Assembly (NCBI GenBank): GCA_043777375.1
Contig: JAYWHX010000168.1
Coordinates: forward strand, 33,378-97,377
From: TH-plancto1 sp043777375
Lineage (GTDB): Bacteria > Planctomycetota > Planctomycetia > Planctomycetales > Planctomycetaceae
Length of the DNA: 64,000 nt
Direction: 5' to 3'
Shown: positions 17,891 through 27,711 of the stretch, one piece after another
Layout: every line of letters starts with the position of its first letter
Numbering within the stretch: position 1 is the first letter of the stretch
Notes under the pieces: model-generated
What the model was told of the DNA's origin: nothing
What the model saw: only the letters and a program-made list of their open reading frames with translations
The model's database searches: none
Made by a program: the position numbers and the translations under genes

Positions 17891-18472
17891 ATGTCCGCAA
17901 TCACTGCCAAACCTCGCTCTGCCAGGCCCGTCAAGAATGCCGCTGACTCGCAGTCTCTTTCGATCTTCGAAACTGCGATTGGCTGGTTCGGATTGCTGGG
18001 AGGCCAAGAGGGACTCTGCCGCATGGTGTTTGCCCACGCTTCACCCCGTGAGGCCAGAGAGGCACTCGGAGCCGCAGCCAGCGATGCCAAGGAATGCGAC
18101 TGGTCTCCCCAGCTCCGGCAGAAGCTGGAGAACTATGCGTCGGGGAAAAAGGTCAGCTTCGGCAATGTCGAGATCGCTCGCCCACGACCGCTGACGGCAT
18201 TCCAACAGCGGGTCGTCGAGATCGTGCAAGCGATTCCGCGCGGCGAGACGCTGACCTACGGCGAGGTCGCAACCCTCGCCGGTTCGCCCGGCGCAGCTCG
18301 CGCAGTGGGGACCGTGATGTCCACTAACCCGGTCCCAGTCATCGTCCCCTGTCACCGCGTCGTCGGGTCAGCAGGCTCTCTTGGCGGTTTCTCAGCTGCA
18401 GGTGGCGTTCGCACCAAGCGGTGGATGCTGGACTTGGAATCGGGGAAGAAGAGCGATGGAACACAGGATTAG
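17891..18472 (+). CDS. ogt: Methylated-DNA--[protein]-cysteine S-methyltransferase
   Basis: Repairs O6-alkylguanine by irreversible alkyl transfer to its own cysteine. 193 residues from ATG 17891. The N-terminal domain (FETAIGWFGLLGGQEGLCRMVF) is followed by the DNA-binding winged helix (LTAFQQRVVEIVQAIPRGETLTYGEVA). The active-site motif PCHRVV has Cys154. The C-terminal part has GSLGGFSAAGGVRTKRWMLDLE. The N-terminal ~20 residues are variable. Standalone gene; no Ada AraC-type domain. It is followed 105 bases later by the giant cytochrome gene on the same strand. Confidence 0.93.
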   Translation: MSAITAKPRSARPVKNAADSQSLSIFETAIGWFGLLGGQEGLCRMVFAHASPREAREALGAAASDAKECDWSPQLRQKLENYASGKKVSFGNVEIARPRPLTAFQQRVVEIVQAIPRGETLTYGEVATLAGSPGAARAVGTVMSTNPVPVIVPCHRVVGSAGSLGGFSAAGGVRTKRWMLDLESGKKSDGTQD

Positions 18473-18576
18473 CGGGCGACACAGATCGGCCAGAACTCGC
18501 TACGGTCCTTAAGTTTTCGATCAGCACTGCCGCTCTAAGACTTCTTGTGAATCAAGCGACTACGTGAGGAAGACTG

Positions 18577-21500
18577 ATGCGACGATCTTTCATGGCCCTG
18601 CTTCTGTGCCTGTTCGGCTGGACCTCGTTGGCAACTGCAGCGGACCCACCGCGCAAGATCGTCTTGATCGCGGGCCCCAAGAGCCACGGGCCAGTCGGGA
18701 ATGGGATTCATGATTACCCGTGGAGCGTGAAGCTGCTGAAGGTGATGCTCGACAATTCGAACATCACGGACTCGGTTCGGGTCGAGTCCCACCTCGACGG
18801 GTGGCCGAGCGATCCGCAGACACTCGATGACGCTGACACGATCATGGTGATCTCGGACGGGCGTGACGGCGACCTGTATGCGGAGGCTCCGCACTTTGGT
18901 TCTCCGGAACATGTGGCCCAGGTCCAGAAGCAGATCGATCGCGGCTGTGGGTTCCTGACGTTTCACTTCTCGACGTTCGCACCCGATCAGTATGCGACGC
19001 AGATCCTCGACTGGTCTGGCGGGTATTTCGACTGGGAGGAGAACGGCCAGAAGAAGTGGTATTCCGCCATACAGACACATGACACCCGGGTCGAGATCGC
19101 ATCGCCGGAGCATGTACTCAGTCGCGGACTCAAACCGTTCTCGATGAATGAAGAGTTCTACTTCAATGTCCGGTTCCTGCCCGAGGGAGCTGATGCGGCG
19201 ACCGTCAAAACCGCCACGCCGCTGCTCTCCGTTCCCGTTCTCCCCGGTCGTGAACCGGACGGAAAAGTCGTCGCATGGGCCAAAGAGCGTCCCAACGGCG
19301 GACGCGGCTTTGGCACCACGTGTGGACACTTCTATGAGAACTGGAAGGTCCAAGAATTCCGCACGCTGATCCTCAACGCCCTCGCCTGGACCGCACATGT
19401 CGATGTGCCAGTGGGCGGTGTCCAGTCCCGCGACTTCACCCATCAAGAGATCACAGCTGCGCTCTCCGGTATCACTGGCACAGACAAAGCCCAGCTGGAT
19501 GAGCAGCCGATCCGTGTCTTGCTGATCACTGGGAACGAGGCCCACAAATGGCACAACTGGGAGAAGACCACTCCCGCCATCAAAGCTCAGCTGGAACTCG
19601 ACCCGCGCGTGAAGGTCGATATTAGCACTGACATTGAAGCGGCCCTCACGAAAGACCTCGCCGGGCATGATGTGCTGGTCCAGAACAGCTACGCGAACTG
19701 GCACGATCCCAAATCGCTCAGCCCCGAGGCCCAGAAATCGTTTGTGGACTTTCTGCAAAACGGTGGCGGGCTGGTGGTGGTTCATTTTGCCAATGGAGCC
19801 TGGAACTTTTCATTACCGATGGCCGGCGAATCGGACTGGCCCGAGTATCGCAAGATCGTGCGGCGGGTGTGGAATCACAATGGACAGGGCGATGCCAAAA
19901 GTGGTCATGATGCGTTTGGTTCATTCGAGGTGGCAGTTACTTCACTGCCGCATGAGGTGACTTCCGGGCTGAAGAGCTTTGGCATCGTCGACGAGCTTTA
20001 TTACCGCCAAGATGGCCCTGACCCGATCGAGCCTCTGATCACTGCGCACTCGAAAGACACCGGGCGAGATGAGCCGCTGGCCTGGGCCTACACCTACGGG
20101 AAGGGGCGGGTGTTTCAGACTCTGCTGGGGCATAGCGAGCGGACCTATGAATCGTTCGAAGCCAGTGAGATGTTACGACGCGCGACAGCGTGGAGTGCAA
20201 ACCGCAAGGTGATTGCCTTCACCGCCGAGACAGCTCCACCGTGTGCTGCACCAGCTACAGTGAGTGAGGCTCCACCGGCTGCCGCACCTGTTCCGAAGCC
20301 CTCCGGCAAGCTTGTCCTTGTGGATGGGAAGTTCGGTCAGGCACTCGACGCCGCGCAAGGCGGGGCCTACTTCGCAGCGCACGCCGAGCATCACAATGCG
20401 ACCGTCACCGTCGATCTGTGGACGAAGCTGACGGCGAAGGATGGCTTCAACATTCTCGTCGCCAGCGAGCCCAAGTCATCTCCCACGCACTGGGAGATGT
20501 ACTCCTACGCCGGGTCGGGTGCGTTCAGCGTGTTCATGCCCGGACGAGGTGGCGAGTACAAGACCGATGTGAACATCGCGGATGGCGAGTGGCATCATGT
20601 CGCGATGATTTTCGAACCCGAGCGGCTGCGCCTGGGAGTCGATGGAAAGATCGCTCTCGATCGCCCGCTGCCTGCTGCGATTCCTTCCGCCGAAGCTGGC
20701 CCGGTTGGCATCGGACAGCTGGTCGAGGGGACCCTCGGCTGTCAGGGGCTGATCGACGAGTTGCGATTCACGCGAGGAGTCCGAGAGTTCAATTCCGTTC
20801 CCAGCGCAGCGCCTGCTCTCGATGAGCGCCAGCTGGCCACGACGCTCGGTCTGTGGCATTTCGACAAACTCGCAGGCGGGCGGTCACCGGATGAGTGCAA
20901 GCGCAAGCTCGAAGCGTTCGCTGAGCAGCCCACCCCCCCAGCTGCTCAGAGCCAGCGAACTCCGGAATCCGATCCCGATCATTGGGGCCGCAAGGTGGTC
21001 GGCTTCGACTGGACAGAGAAGAACTCCGTCGATGGTCGCTGGCAGGAGACCGAGATTGGGCGCTGGCTGGCGAGCATCGTCGGCTTGCCGAATGGAGCGG
21101 TTCGCAAGGGGTTATCGATCCGCGTGGGAGCCGAGCAGGACGCGGTCCTGTGCTACGACACCGAGCAGTGCGGATTACGGGCGATCTGGACGGGCGGGTT
21201 CATGAAATTCGACCCGGCTCGGTTTGGCATCATTGCTTCACCTCAGCCAGACGGCACGATTCAGCTCGCCCTCCCGGAAGGCCCCCAGTGGGGAAGATCG
21301 AAAGTCCAATACCGACGCATGTTCGCGCACGACCCACGTGTTGTCTTGGAGTACAGCGTCGATGGCACCGTGGTGCGTGAGTCGCCGTGGCGTGAAGCGG
21401 GGAATGCATTTACCCGCCAGTTCGAAGTCGCCGCTGGCGCTGCCCCGCTGGCGCTGACTCTGATGCCGGCAGGCATGGGCACCCTTGCGGCGCAAGACAT

Positions 21501-24500
21501 CGCCGGACGCTCTTCAATCCTGCAAACCGATGAAGCGATGAAACGGCGTATCGTCCTCATCACCGAGGGTGATGCCTCGCCAGTCGCGCTGCAAATCATC
21601 GACAATACAGCCCAACTCCAGTTGCCACCTCGCGAACAATCGCTGCGGTTCAAGCTGCTCTACTCGACGAGTTTTGAAGACGACACGGCACACGTCACGT
21701 CACTTCTCGGACCAGTAAAATCCGAACCACTGACGGAACACCTGGCCCCTGGACCAGCGCGCTGGACCGAGAAGATTGCCACTCGCGGGGCGACGGGATT
21801 CACGGGAACTCACCCGTATGTCGTCGACACGTTGAGCCTGCCATTCGACAACCCATACAAGGCATTGCTGTTCACCACCGGAATCGATTTCCCCCCCGCT
21901 GGACCTGTCCACGACGGGATCGACCCACTGAATACGCTCTATGTCTGCACGCTGCACGGTGATGTCTGGCGAGTCTCCGGTGTCGATGGCGAGTTGCGTG
22001 AGTTGAATTGGAAGCGGTTCGCGACTGGGCTGTTTCAACCGCTGGGGTTAAAGATTGTCGACGGAGAGATCTACGTTCTCGGGCGTGACCAGATCACTCG
22101 TCTGAGAGATCGCGATGGCAATGGAGAAGCGGACGATTACGAGTGCTTCTCGAATCTTCATCAGACATCACCCGGCGGACATGACTATGTCACTTGCCTG
22201 GAGGTCGATGACGCGGGACGGTTCTATTTCGTACATGCGAATCAAGGGGCTGTCCGCGTCTCCGCTGATGGCCAGCAACTGGAAGTACTGGGCACGGGCC
22301 TGCGAAATCCAAACGGCATGGGGCTCGGGCCACAGGGACAGCTCACGGCGACTCCGCAAGAAGGCGAATGGACTCCCGGGACAGGTCTTTATGATGTGCA
22401 ACCAGGGGACCACTTCGGCTATCAGGGCCCGCTTCCCCCACACAAGTTTGAACAACCCGTGATCGCGCTGCACGATCCGCTGCAGGCGATCGGAGTGCAG
22501 GCTCCGTTCGCCTGGATCCCTCGGCGTATCGATAACTCCAGCGGGGGGCAGGTCTGGGTGACGAGCGATCGTTGGGGGCCGCTTACGGGGGCCATGCTGC
22601 ACCTCTCCTACGGGCAATGCACGATGATGCTGGTCATGCAGGAGCAAGTGAAATCGCCGGATGGCTCGACCGTGATGCAGGGCGGCACGATCCCGTTTCC
22701 ATTCACATTCGATTCTGGAGTTTGTCGCGGGCGGTTCAGCCCGCATGATGGCCAGCTGTATGTCACGGGTCTACGTGGGTGGGTCAACTCGGCTGCTCAA
22801 GATGGATGCATTCAACGAGTCCGTTATACCGGCAAACAACCTTATTTGCCGACAGCTGTTCGCACCTACAAGAACGGAGTGGCCGTTCACTTTCCGGGGC
22901 TGTTGCTCGACGACGCAATCGATCAGGGGAACTACCGCATCGAGCGCTGGAACTATAAATACTCGTCGGTCTACGGATCGCAGGATTTCAAGTTGAGCAA
23001 CCCGAACGAGCAGGGGCACGACGAGTTGACTGTGATTTCTGCGACCAAACTCGACCGGCATACGGTTTTCCTAGAGACTAGCGAAATGCTCCCGTGCAGC
23101 CAGCTGACAATTCGTTTCGCCTTAAACCTCGCCGTGCAAGAGGAGCCGATACGCAGCACGATTGCCTATACCATTCACCGAGTTCCCGACGAGCGGATTC
23201 CTGACACGCAGATCGAGCGACGGATTGCTTCCGGTGAGTTGCCGAAAGTCCTCTTGGAACGCTTGCGCCCCGGATTGAAAGAGACCTTTGTGCATGGAAA
23301 AACCCGCGATAGCCATGTCGTGCGGATGGCGACCAGCTCGTCCCCCCCACTGACGGCCACCTCGCCGTGGGTCACGACTGGCCCCACTCAGATTCTCAAG
23401 CAGGGCTGGCTGAAGGTTCCAGAGCGCGGCACGTACCGCTTCCGTCTCATCGGAACCAGTGACATCCGGATGCGAATCAACCGCCATCAAGAGATTCGAA
23501 AACGCCCGGACTTGCTGACCTCCGACGTGGCAGTGCTTGACCTGCATGCGGGGTACAACGAGATCCAGATCGATCATGGCACCCCGGCCCCTTCACTCGG
23601 GGAGCAAGGGGTCGGCCCTCACCTGCGGGTGTTGTGGTCGGGGCCAGAGTTCGCCGAGGAACCTCTGCCAGCAACGGCACTATTTCACGTGCATGACAAA
23701 GAGTTGGAAGATGGGCAGCTGGTCCGAGAAGGACGCGAGCTGTTCGAAACACTTCGCTGTGCCCGCTGCCACACGGCTCCGGCAGGAGTGCATGTGAAGG
23801 ATGCCACGCGATGGAACTCGCCCGCGACGGCCGCTCCGCAACTCACCACGCTCGGGACGCGGTTGCAGAGCGATTGGGTGGGAGACCATCTGCTCGCTTC
23901 GATTCCAAAACCGGGCGATCCACCCACGGACTGGTCAGCCACGGGGCGCAGCATGCCCCAGCTGTTCGATGCGCAGCGCCCCGAGGACCAGCAGGCAGTC
24001 GCGGATCTCGTGGCGTACCTCACCGAGGGAGCGGGCAACCCAGCGCCACTGCGCCCCGCTGTCGCTGACGACGCGATTGTCGCACGCGGCCGGGCGTTGT
24101 ACGAGGATCTTGGCTGCATCGCGTGCCACACACTTGATCGAAGGTCGCTCACCGAAGGGCCGGAGATCGGCCGCAACCGCAAGGCTCTCGATCAGGTTGC
24201 AGCGAAGTTCCACCCAGCTGCGTTGAAGGCATTTCTGATGGCTCCGCTGGCTCATCATGCAGCAACGCGGATGCCCGATTTCCGTCTGACCGACGAGGAG
24301 GCCACTGCGCTCGTGGCGCTGCTCGATCATGCACCACTGGCACAGCGTTCCGAAGTGCGCGCCGCTGGAAACGCCGTCGAGGGGGCCAAGCTGTATGCCT
24401 CTCGTGGGTGTGCCGCCTGCCACGGCACTCGCGAGGGAGCAGTCGCCGTAGTGCAACTGCGTCCTGCCCTCACGTTCCGAGACATCGAGAAGGGCTGCCT

Positions 24501-25263
24501 TGCGAAGACAGTGCCCGCGACCGCCCCGCGTTATGCCCTCTCCGATTCGCAGCGATTGGCACTGCATGAGTTCCTCGAACGACCCGGTGTCTCGACCGCT
24601 CCCGAATCACTCCCCGAACGGGCGGAGACGCTCATGACGCGCCTCAACTGTGCGGCCTGTCACGTCCGCGATTCACAAGCCAGCCCGCGCGCGGAACTCA
24701 TCACCGAAGAAGGCGAAAGTGGACTGGCTCCCGAACAACTGCCCCAGCTGACTTGGGCCGGAGAGAAGCTGCACGAAGCATGGGTGGCCAAGTTGCTGAA
24801 GGGGGATTTGAAGGAGCGGCCCCGCCCGTGGCTCAAGGCGCGTATGCCAGCGTTTCCGGCATATGCCGAGGAGCTGGCAGCGGGGCTCGCGGCCCAGCAT
24901 GGCATTCTGGATCGCGGCGAGCTCAGCGGTCCGACGCCAATCGCCCATGGAGCAGAGATCGGGGCGCGGCTGATGCAAAAAGACATGCTCGATTGCCGCC
25001 AGTGCCATGCGATTGGCAATGAGCCGCCGACCGGTGACGCAAAAACCCTGCTCGCACCGGGCGTGAATTTTACTTTGACCAAGGAGCGAATGCGGTACGA
25101 TTTCTACAAGCTGTGGGTCCTCGATCCCCCCCGCTACGATATCGGGACGCGCATGCCAAAGCTGTCAGCTGATGGCAAGACCACGAAAATCCGACAAGTA
25201 CTGGATGGCCACGCTCCGGCCCAGTTCGATGCGATCTGGGAGTTTCTGAAGTCGGTGAATTGA
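18577..25263 (+). CDS. 2228-residue secreted ThuA x2 - LamG - propeller - five-CXXCH cytochrome c fusion
   Basis: Signal peptide residues 1-21 (FMALLLCLFGWTSLATA). ATG 18577 has a GAGGA RBS. Order: ThuA-like domain about 25-270, a second ThuA-like domain about 308-545 (VLLITGNEAHKWHNWEKTTP), a LamG/concanavalin-like domain about 576-735 (DGEWHHVAMIF), and a DUF6797-like region about 800-1010. Then come a sorbosone/PQQ-dehydrogenase-like beta-propeller about 1085-1440 (GLRNPNGMGLGPQG, PGDHFGYQGP), a PA14-like segment about 1600-1700 and a C-terminal cytochrome c tract with five heme motifs: CARCH 1728, CIACH 1847, CAACH 1945, CAACH 2025 and CRQCH 2140. Likely a periplasmic or surface-bound sugar- or alcohol-oxidising enzyme passing electrons through five hemes. 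Substrate is unknown. Propeller-cytochrome fusions are common in planctomycetes; two ThuA domains plus five hemes is unusually large. Confidence 0.88.
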   Translation: MRRSFMALLLCLFGWTSLATAADPPRKIVLIAGPKSHGPVGNGIHDYPWSVKLLKVMLDNSNITDSVRVESHLDGWPSDPQTLDDADTIMVISDGRDGDLYAEAPHFGSPEHVAQVQKQIDRGCGFLTFHFSTFAPDQYATQILDWSGGYFDWEENGQKKWYSAIQTHDTRVEIASPEHVLSRGLKPFSMNEEFYFNVRFLPEGADAATVKTATPLLSVPVLPGREPDGKVVAWAKERPNGGRGFGTTCGHFYENWKVQEFRTLILNALAWTAHVDVPVGGVQSRDFTHQEITAALSGITGTDKAQLDEQPIRVLLITGNEAHKWHNWEKTTPAIKAQLELDPRVKVDISTDIEAALTKDLAGHDVLVQNSYANWHDPKSLSPEAQKSFVDFLQNGGGLVVVHFANGAWNFSLPMAGESDWPEYRKIVRRVWNHNGQGDAKSGHDAFGSFEVAVTSLPHEVTSGLKSFGIVDELYYRQDGPDPIEPLITAHSKDTGRDEPLAWAYTYGKGRVFQTLLGHSERTYESFEASEMLRRATAWSANRKVIAFTAETAPPCAAPATVSEAPPAAAPVPKPSGKLVLVDGKFGQALDAAQGGAYFAAHAEHHNATVTVDLWTKLTAKDGFNILVASEPKSSPTHWEMYSYAGSGAFSVFMPGRGGEYKTDVNIADGEWHHVAMIFEPERLRLGVDGKIALDRPLPAAIPSAEAGPVGIGQLVEGTLGCQGLIDELRFTRGVREFNSVPSAAPALDERQLATTLGLWHFDKLAGGRSPDECKRKLEAFAEQPTPPAAQSQRTPESDPDHWGRKVVGFDWTEKNSVDGRWQETEIGRWLASIVGLPNGAVRKGLSIRVGAEQDAVLCYDTEQCGLRAIWTGGFMKFDPARFGIIASPQPDGTIQLALPEGPQWGRSKVQYRRMFAHDPRVVLEYSVDGTVVRESPWREAGNAFTRQFEVAAGAAPLALTLMPAGMGTLAAQDIAGRSSILQTDEAMKRRIVLITEGDASPVALQIIDNTAQLQLPPREQSLRFKLLYSTSFEDDTAHVTSLLGPVKSEPLTEHLAPGPARWTEKIATRGATGFTGTHPYVVDTLSLPFDNPYKALLFTTGIDFPPAGPVHDGIDPLNTLYVCTLHGDVWRVSGVDGELRELNWKRFATGLFQPLGLKIVDGEIYVLGRDQITRLRDRDGNGEADDYECFSNLHQTSPGGHDYVTCLEVDDAGRFYFVHANQGAVRVSADGQQLEVLGTGLRNPNGMGLGPQGQLTATPQEGEWTPGTGLYDVQPGDHFGYQGPLPPHKFEQPVIALHDPLQAIGVQAPFAWIPRRIDNSSGGQVWVTSDRWGPLTGAMLHLSYGQCTMMLVMQEQVKSPDGSTVMQGGTIPFPFTFDSGVCRGRFSPHDGQLYVTGLRGWVNSAAQDGCIQRVRYTGKQPYLPTAVRTYKNGVAVHFPGLLLDDAIDQGNYRIERWNYKYSSVYGSQDFKLSNPNEQGHDELTVISATKLDRHTVFLETSEMLPCSQLTIRFALNLAVQEEPIRSTIAYTIHRVPDERIPDTQIERRIASGELPKVLLERLRPGLKETFVHGKTRDSHVVRMATSSSPPLTATSPWVTTGPTQILKQGWLKVPERGTYRFRLIGTSDIRMRINRHQEIRKRPDLLTSDVAVLDLHAGYNEIQIDHGTPAPSLGEQGVGPHLRVLWSGPEFAEEPLPATALFHVHDKELEDGQLVREGRELFETLRCARCHTAPAGVHVKDATRWNSPATAAPQLTTLGTRLQSDWVGDHLLASIPKPGDPPTDWSATGRSMPQLFDAQRPEDQQAVADLVAYLTEGAGNPAPLRPAVADDAIVARGRALYEDLGCIACHTLDRRSLTEGPEIGRNRKALDQVAAKFHPAALKAFLMAPLAHHAATRMPDFRLTDEEATALVALLDHAPLAQRSEVRAAGNAVEGAKLYASRGCAACHGTREGAVAVVQLRPALTFRDIEKGCLAKTVPATAPRYALSDSQRLALHEFLERPGVSTAPESLPERAETLMTRLNCAACHVRDSQASPRAELITEEGESGLAPEQLPQLTWAGEKLHEAWVAKLLKGDLKERPRPWLKARMPAFPAYAEELAAGLAAQHGILDRGELSGPTPIAHGAEIGARLMQKDMLDCRQCHAIGNEPPTGDAKTLLAPGVNFTLTKERMRYDFYKLWVLDPPRYDIGTRMPKLSADGKTTKIRQVLDGHAPAQFDAIWEFLKSVN

Positions 25264-25399
25264 GTCGCAGCGAGTTAAAGTGGAGGAGCGTTCAGGGAAC
25301 GGATGGCTTTCGAATCGGCCAGCTGTCACTTAGATTCACTCTGATCTCGCGACCGCCAACACGCCCAAACTGTGTCATCCCCTTACGATTGAGACTGTC

Positions 25400-26212
25400 A
25401 TGAGAACTGTGTTTCACGGGCTGTTGGTTTTGGGGCTCATGGCTGGTGTTACGGCGCTGGCCGACAAGCCACTCGACCCGCTCGCACTGTTTGCGACCGA
25501 GTTCGTCGCCATCACTCCCGGACTAGGCACCTTTCCCGCTTCGTTCCGGATGGGGTCGGACGATGATTCCAGCACTCAACCAGTGCACGAGGTCAGGCTG
25601 TCCAGCTCCTTCCACATCGCCAAGTACGAGGTGCCGCAAAACCTGTACGAGCAGGTACTGGGAGTCAACCCCAGCAAGTGGAAGGGGCCACGCAACTCGG
25701 TCGAGATGCTGACTCCCGCCGAAGCTCAACAGTTCTGCGAAAAGGTGACCGAGCTGCTCCGCAGACGACAACTGATCGACGCAAACGAATTGATCCGCCT
25801 GCCGACGGAGATCGAATGGGAATACAGCTGTCGGGCGGGAACCACGACACGTTACAGCTTTGGAGACAAAGCCCAGGGTGAGGAGGGAGATGCGACGACG
25901 TTGCTCGACAAATACGGCTGGCATCATGGCAATGCTGCCGGGAACGATCCGCCGGTCGGAGCGCTCGCTCCGAATCCGTGGGGCTTGTATGACATGCACG
26001 GCTATCTCTCGGAAATCTGTAGTGACCCGTGGCGAGAAGACTACGCAGCGGAGACAAAAACCGCAGCCGACGGAGCGGTTGTAATGCGAAGTGGGTCGTG
26101 GAAGGACTCGCATCCGCATTTGTCGAGTGCCTCGCGGCAGAAATATGCGGCGAATGCCAAAGACGATGCCGTCGGGTTTCGTTGCGTGAAAGCGATCGTG
26201 AAGACGCCGTAG
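25400..26212 (+). CDS. Secreted FGE/SUMF1-domain protein lacking the catalytic cysteines
   Basis: 270 residues, with a signal peptide about 1-21 (FHGLLVLGLMAGVTALA). The formylglycine-generating-enzyme-sulfatase fold is clear: FRMGSDDDSSTQPVHEVRLSS, FHIAKYEVPQNLYEQV, RLPTEIEWEYSCRAGT, NPWGLYDMHGYLSEICSD, VMRSGSWKDS and DAVGFRCV. True FGEs carry a reactive Cys pair after the RGGSW motif (CRSAxR). Here that segment reads HPHLSSASRQKY with no Cys, so sulfatase activation is unlikely; a binding or structural role is more probable. ATG at 25400. It follows the giant multi-heme gene by 136 bases on the same strand. Confidence 0.87.
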   Translation: MRTVFHGLLVLGLMAGVTALADKPLDPLALFATEFVAITPGLGTFPASFRMGSDDDSSTQPVHEVRLSSSFHIAKYEVPQNLYEQVLGVNPSKWKGPRNSVEMLTPAEAQQFCEKVTELLRRRQLIDANELIRLPTEIEWEYSCRAGTTTRYSFGDKAQGEEGDATTLLDKYGWHHGNAAGNDPPVGALAPNPWGLYDMHGYLSEICSDPWREDYAAETKTAADGAVVMRSGSWKDSHPHLSSASRQKYAANAKDDAVGFRCVKAIVKTP

Positions 26213-26256
26213 TTCCAAGCCAACTCGAGCCATTGGGGTTGTGTACTCTCAGAACT

Positions 26257-26336
26257 GGAGGGCGAAGCTCCTGCTGAGCCGCGAGCAAGGAACGACGTTT
26301 TCGGGCACGAGCGGCTCGGCAGGAGCCTCGCCCTCC
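26257..26336. repeat. Large imperfect inverted repeat (GGAGGGCGAAGCTCCTG family)
   Basis: The left arm (26257-26282) and right arm (26311-26336) match in inverse at 24 of 26 positions around a 28-base loop. The arm begins GGAGGGCGAAGCTCCTGCTG. The sequence GGAGGGCGAGGCTCCTGCCGAGCCGCG recurs in planctomycete intergenic DNA. It lies between the FGE-like gene and the amidohydrolase gene, where it could also act as a transcriptional or mRNA-stability element. Confidence 0.85.
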
Positions 26337-26391
26337 CGGCCGCGGCAAACTCATAGTTCAGCTGTGACATTCGCCGTAGGATCACCCACCG

Positions 26392-27630
26392 ATGGACAAG
26401 ACAATCCCGAAGACCTACCGCGCCCGTTGGATCTGGAGTGCGGGCCGCTGGCTGGAGGGCGGACGTGTCACCGTAGCGGGACGACAGATCATCGCTGTGG
26501 GGGCTCAGCGGCAAACGGATGAGATCGATCTGGGTGATCAAGTCCTGCTTCCGGGTCTGGTGAACGCGCATACGCATCTGGAGTTCAGCGGTCTCGCTGC
26601 CCCCATACCGTACGACAAGACATTCGCGAGTTGGATTCGGAATGTCGTGAGTTGGCGGAAAGAGCAGACTGATCACACGGTGTCCGCCGCGATTGGTTTG
26701 GGACTGAGCGAATCGGCCCGCTGGGGTGTCACCACGCTTGGCGAAATCTCCACTCGATACTGGGATACTCCCACCGCGCTGGATCTGCCGAAATGTGACA
26801 TCTCCCGCTCACCCTCACCCCACCCACAATTGGTCGTGTTTGACGAACTCCTCGGGCTGCAACCGGAAGCAACTCAAACTCAAATGGCCGATGCCTGTCG
26901 GCATGTGATGGTCGGTGCCACGCAGCCGTGGGAAGCGTCCCCCCCCGAGAGCGACTGGCAACCGAACTGGACTGCTGGACTGAGTCCGCATGCCCCGTAC
27001 AGCATCAGCCGAGAACTTTTTTCGGAGACGATCAGCCTTGCGATAGTCGCCAGCTGCCCGCTAGCGATGCACCTCGCCGAGACTCGTGAAGAACTGGAGT
27101 TGCTGGCGAACGGGACCGGTCCGCTCGTTGAACTCTTCACGGAATGGGGGCTGTGGAAACCGGGACAGAGAGCGGCGTTTCGTTCCCCGCTCCAGGTGTT
27201 GCAACAACTCTCCGACTTGCCGCGCGTGCTGGTCATCCACGGCAACTACTTGACCTCCGAGGAGCTGGACTCCATCGCCGGGCGAGATCAATTTAGCGTC
27301 GTCTACTGCCCGCGAACGCACCGCTATTTTCGGCATGATCGCTACCCGCTGGCTGCGTTACTGGACCGCGGCATTCGAGTCGCCCTCGGGACCGATAGCC
27401 GCGCCAGCAATCCCGATTTGAATCTTTTGTCGGAACTGCGGCACGTGGCCCAGCTGCATCCAGAAATCGCTCCCGCGACACTGATCGAAATGGCCACTCG
27501 CCACGGGGCTGAGGCACTGGGGATCGGGCACAGCGTTGGGACCATTACGGCGGGGATGCGGGCCGACTTCTGTCTGCTGCCGCTGGCACCCGGAATCCGC
27601 GATCCGTTTGAAGCGGTGTTGCGGACGTGA
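26392..27630 (+). CDS. Metal-dependent amidohydrolase (TrzA/AtzB type; possible aminofutalosine deaminase)
   Basis: 412 residues, ATG 26392. TIM-barrel amidohydrolase with small N- and C-terminal beta parts. Metal and catalytic residues visible: His60 and His62 in NAHTHLEFSG, His227 in PLAMHLAET, His283 in VLVIHGNYL and Asp335 in LGTDSRASNPDLNLLSEL. The C-terminal segment GIGHSVGTITAGMRADFCLL is typical of the subtype. These deaminate or dechlorinate nitrogen heterocycles. Planctomycetes commonly use the futalosine menaquinone route, so aminofutalosine deaminase (MqnX) is one candidate, but no other mqn gene is near and the assignment is inference. Confidence 0.85.
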   Translation: MDKTIPKTYRARWIWSAGRWLEGGRVTVAGRQIIAVGAQRQTDEIDLGDQVLLPGLVNAHTHLEFSGLAAPIPYDKTFASWIRNVVSWRKEQTDHTVSAAIGLGLSESARWGVTTLGEISTRYWDTPTALDLPKCDISRSPSPHPQLVVFDELLGLQPEATQTQMADACRHVMVGATQPWEASPPESDWQPNWTAGLSPHAPYSISRELFSETISLAIVASCPLAMHLAETREELELLANGTGPLVELFTEWGLWKPGQRAAFRSPLQVLQQLSDLPRVLVIHGNYLTSEELDSIAGRDQFSVVYCPRTHRYFRHDRYPLAALLDRGIRVALGTDSRASNPDLNLLSELRHVAQLHPEIAPATLIEMATRHGAEALGIGHSVGTITAGMRADFCLLPLAPGIRDPFEAVLRT

Positions 27631-27639
27631 TCTGAGTCA

Positions 27640-27669
27640 CAGAATTCGTCAGAATTCTGACGAATTCTG
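27640..27669. repeat. Perfect 30-bp palindrome
   Basis: Starting CAGAATTCGTCAGAA, the 30 bases equal their own reverse complement. It contains three GAATTC sites. It lies between the amidohydrolase stop and the DUF1080 gene start. AGAATTCGTCAGAATTC-type palindromes recur in planctomycete intergenic DNA. No T-run follows, so a repeat element or protein-binding site is more likely than a simple terminator. Confidence 0.85.
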
Positions 27670-27711
27670 CTACGATGGGACCGCGATTCTGACTCTCTGG
27701 GGAGATGGTTG

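Noticed and set aside
18535..19785. 416-residue minus-strand open frame opposite the giant cytochrome gene
   Set aside because: It lies fully antisense to a strong coding region with a signal peptide and ThuA domain; its translation shows no family features.
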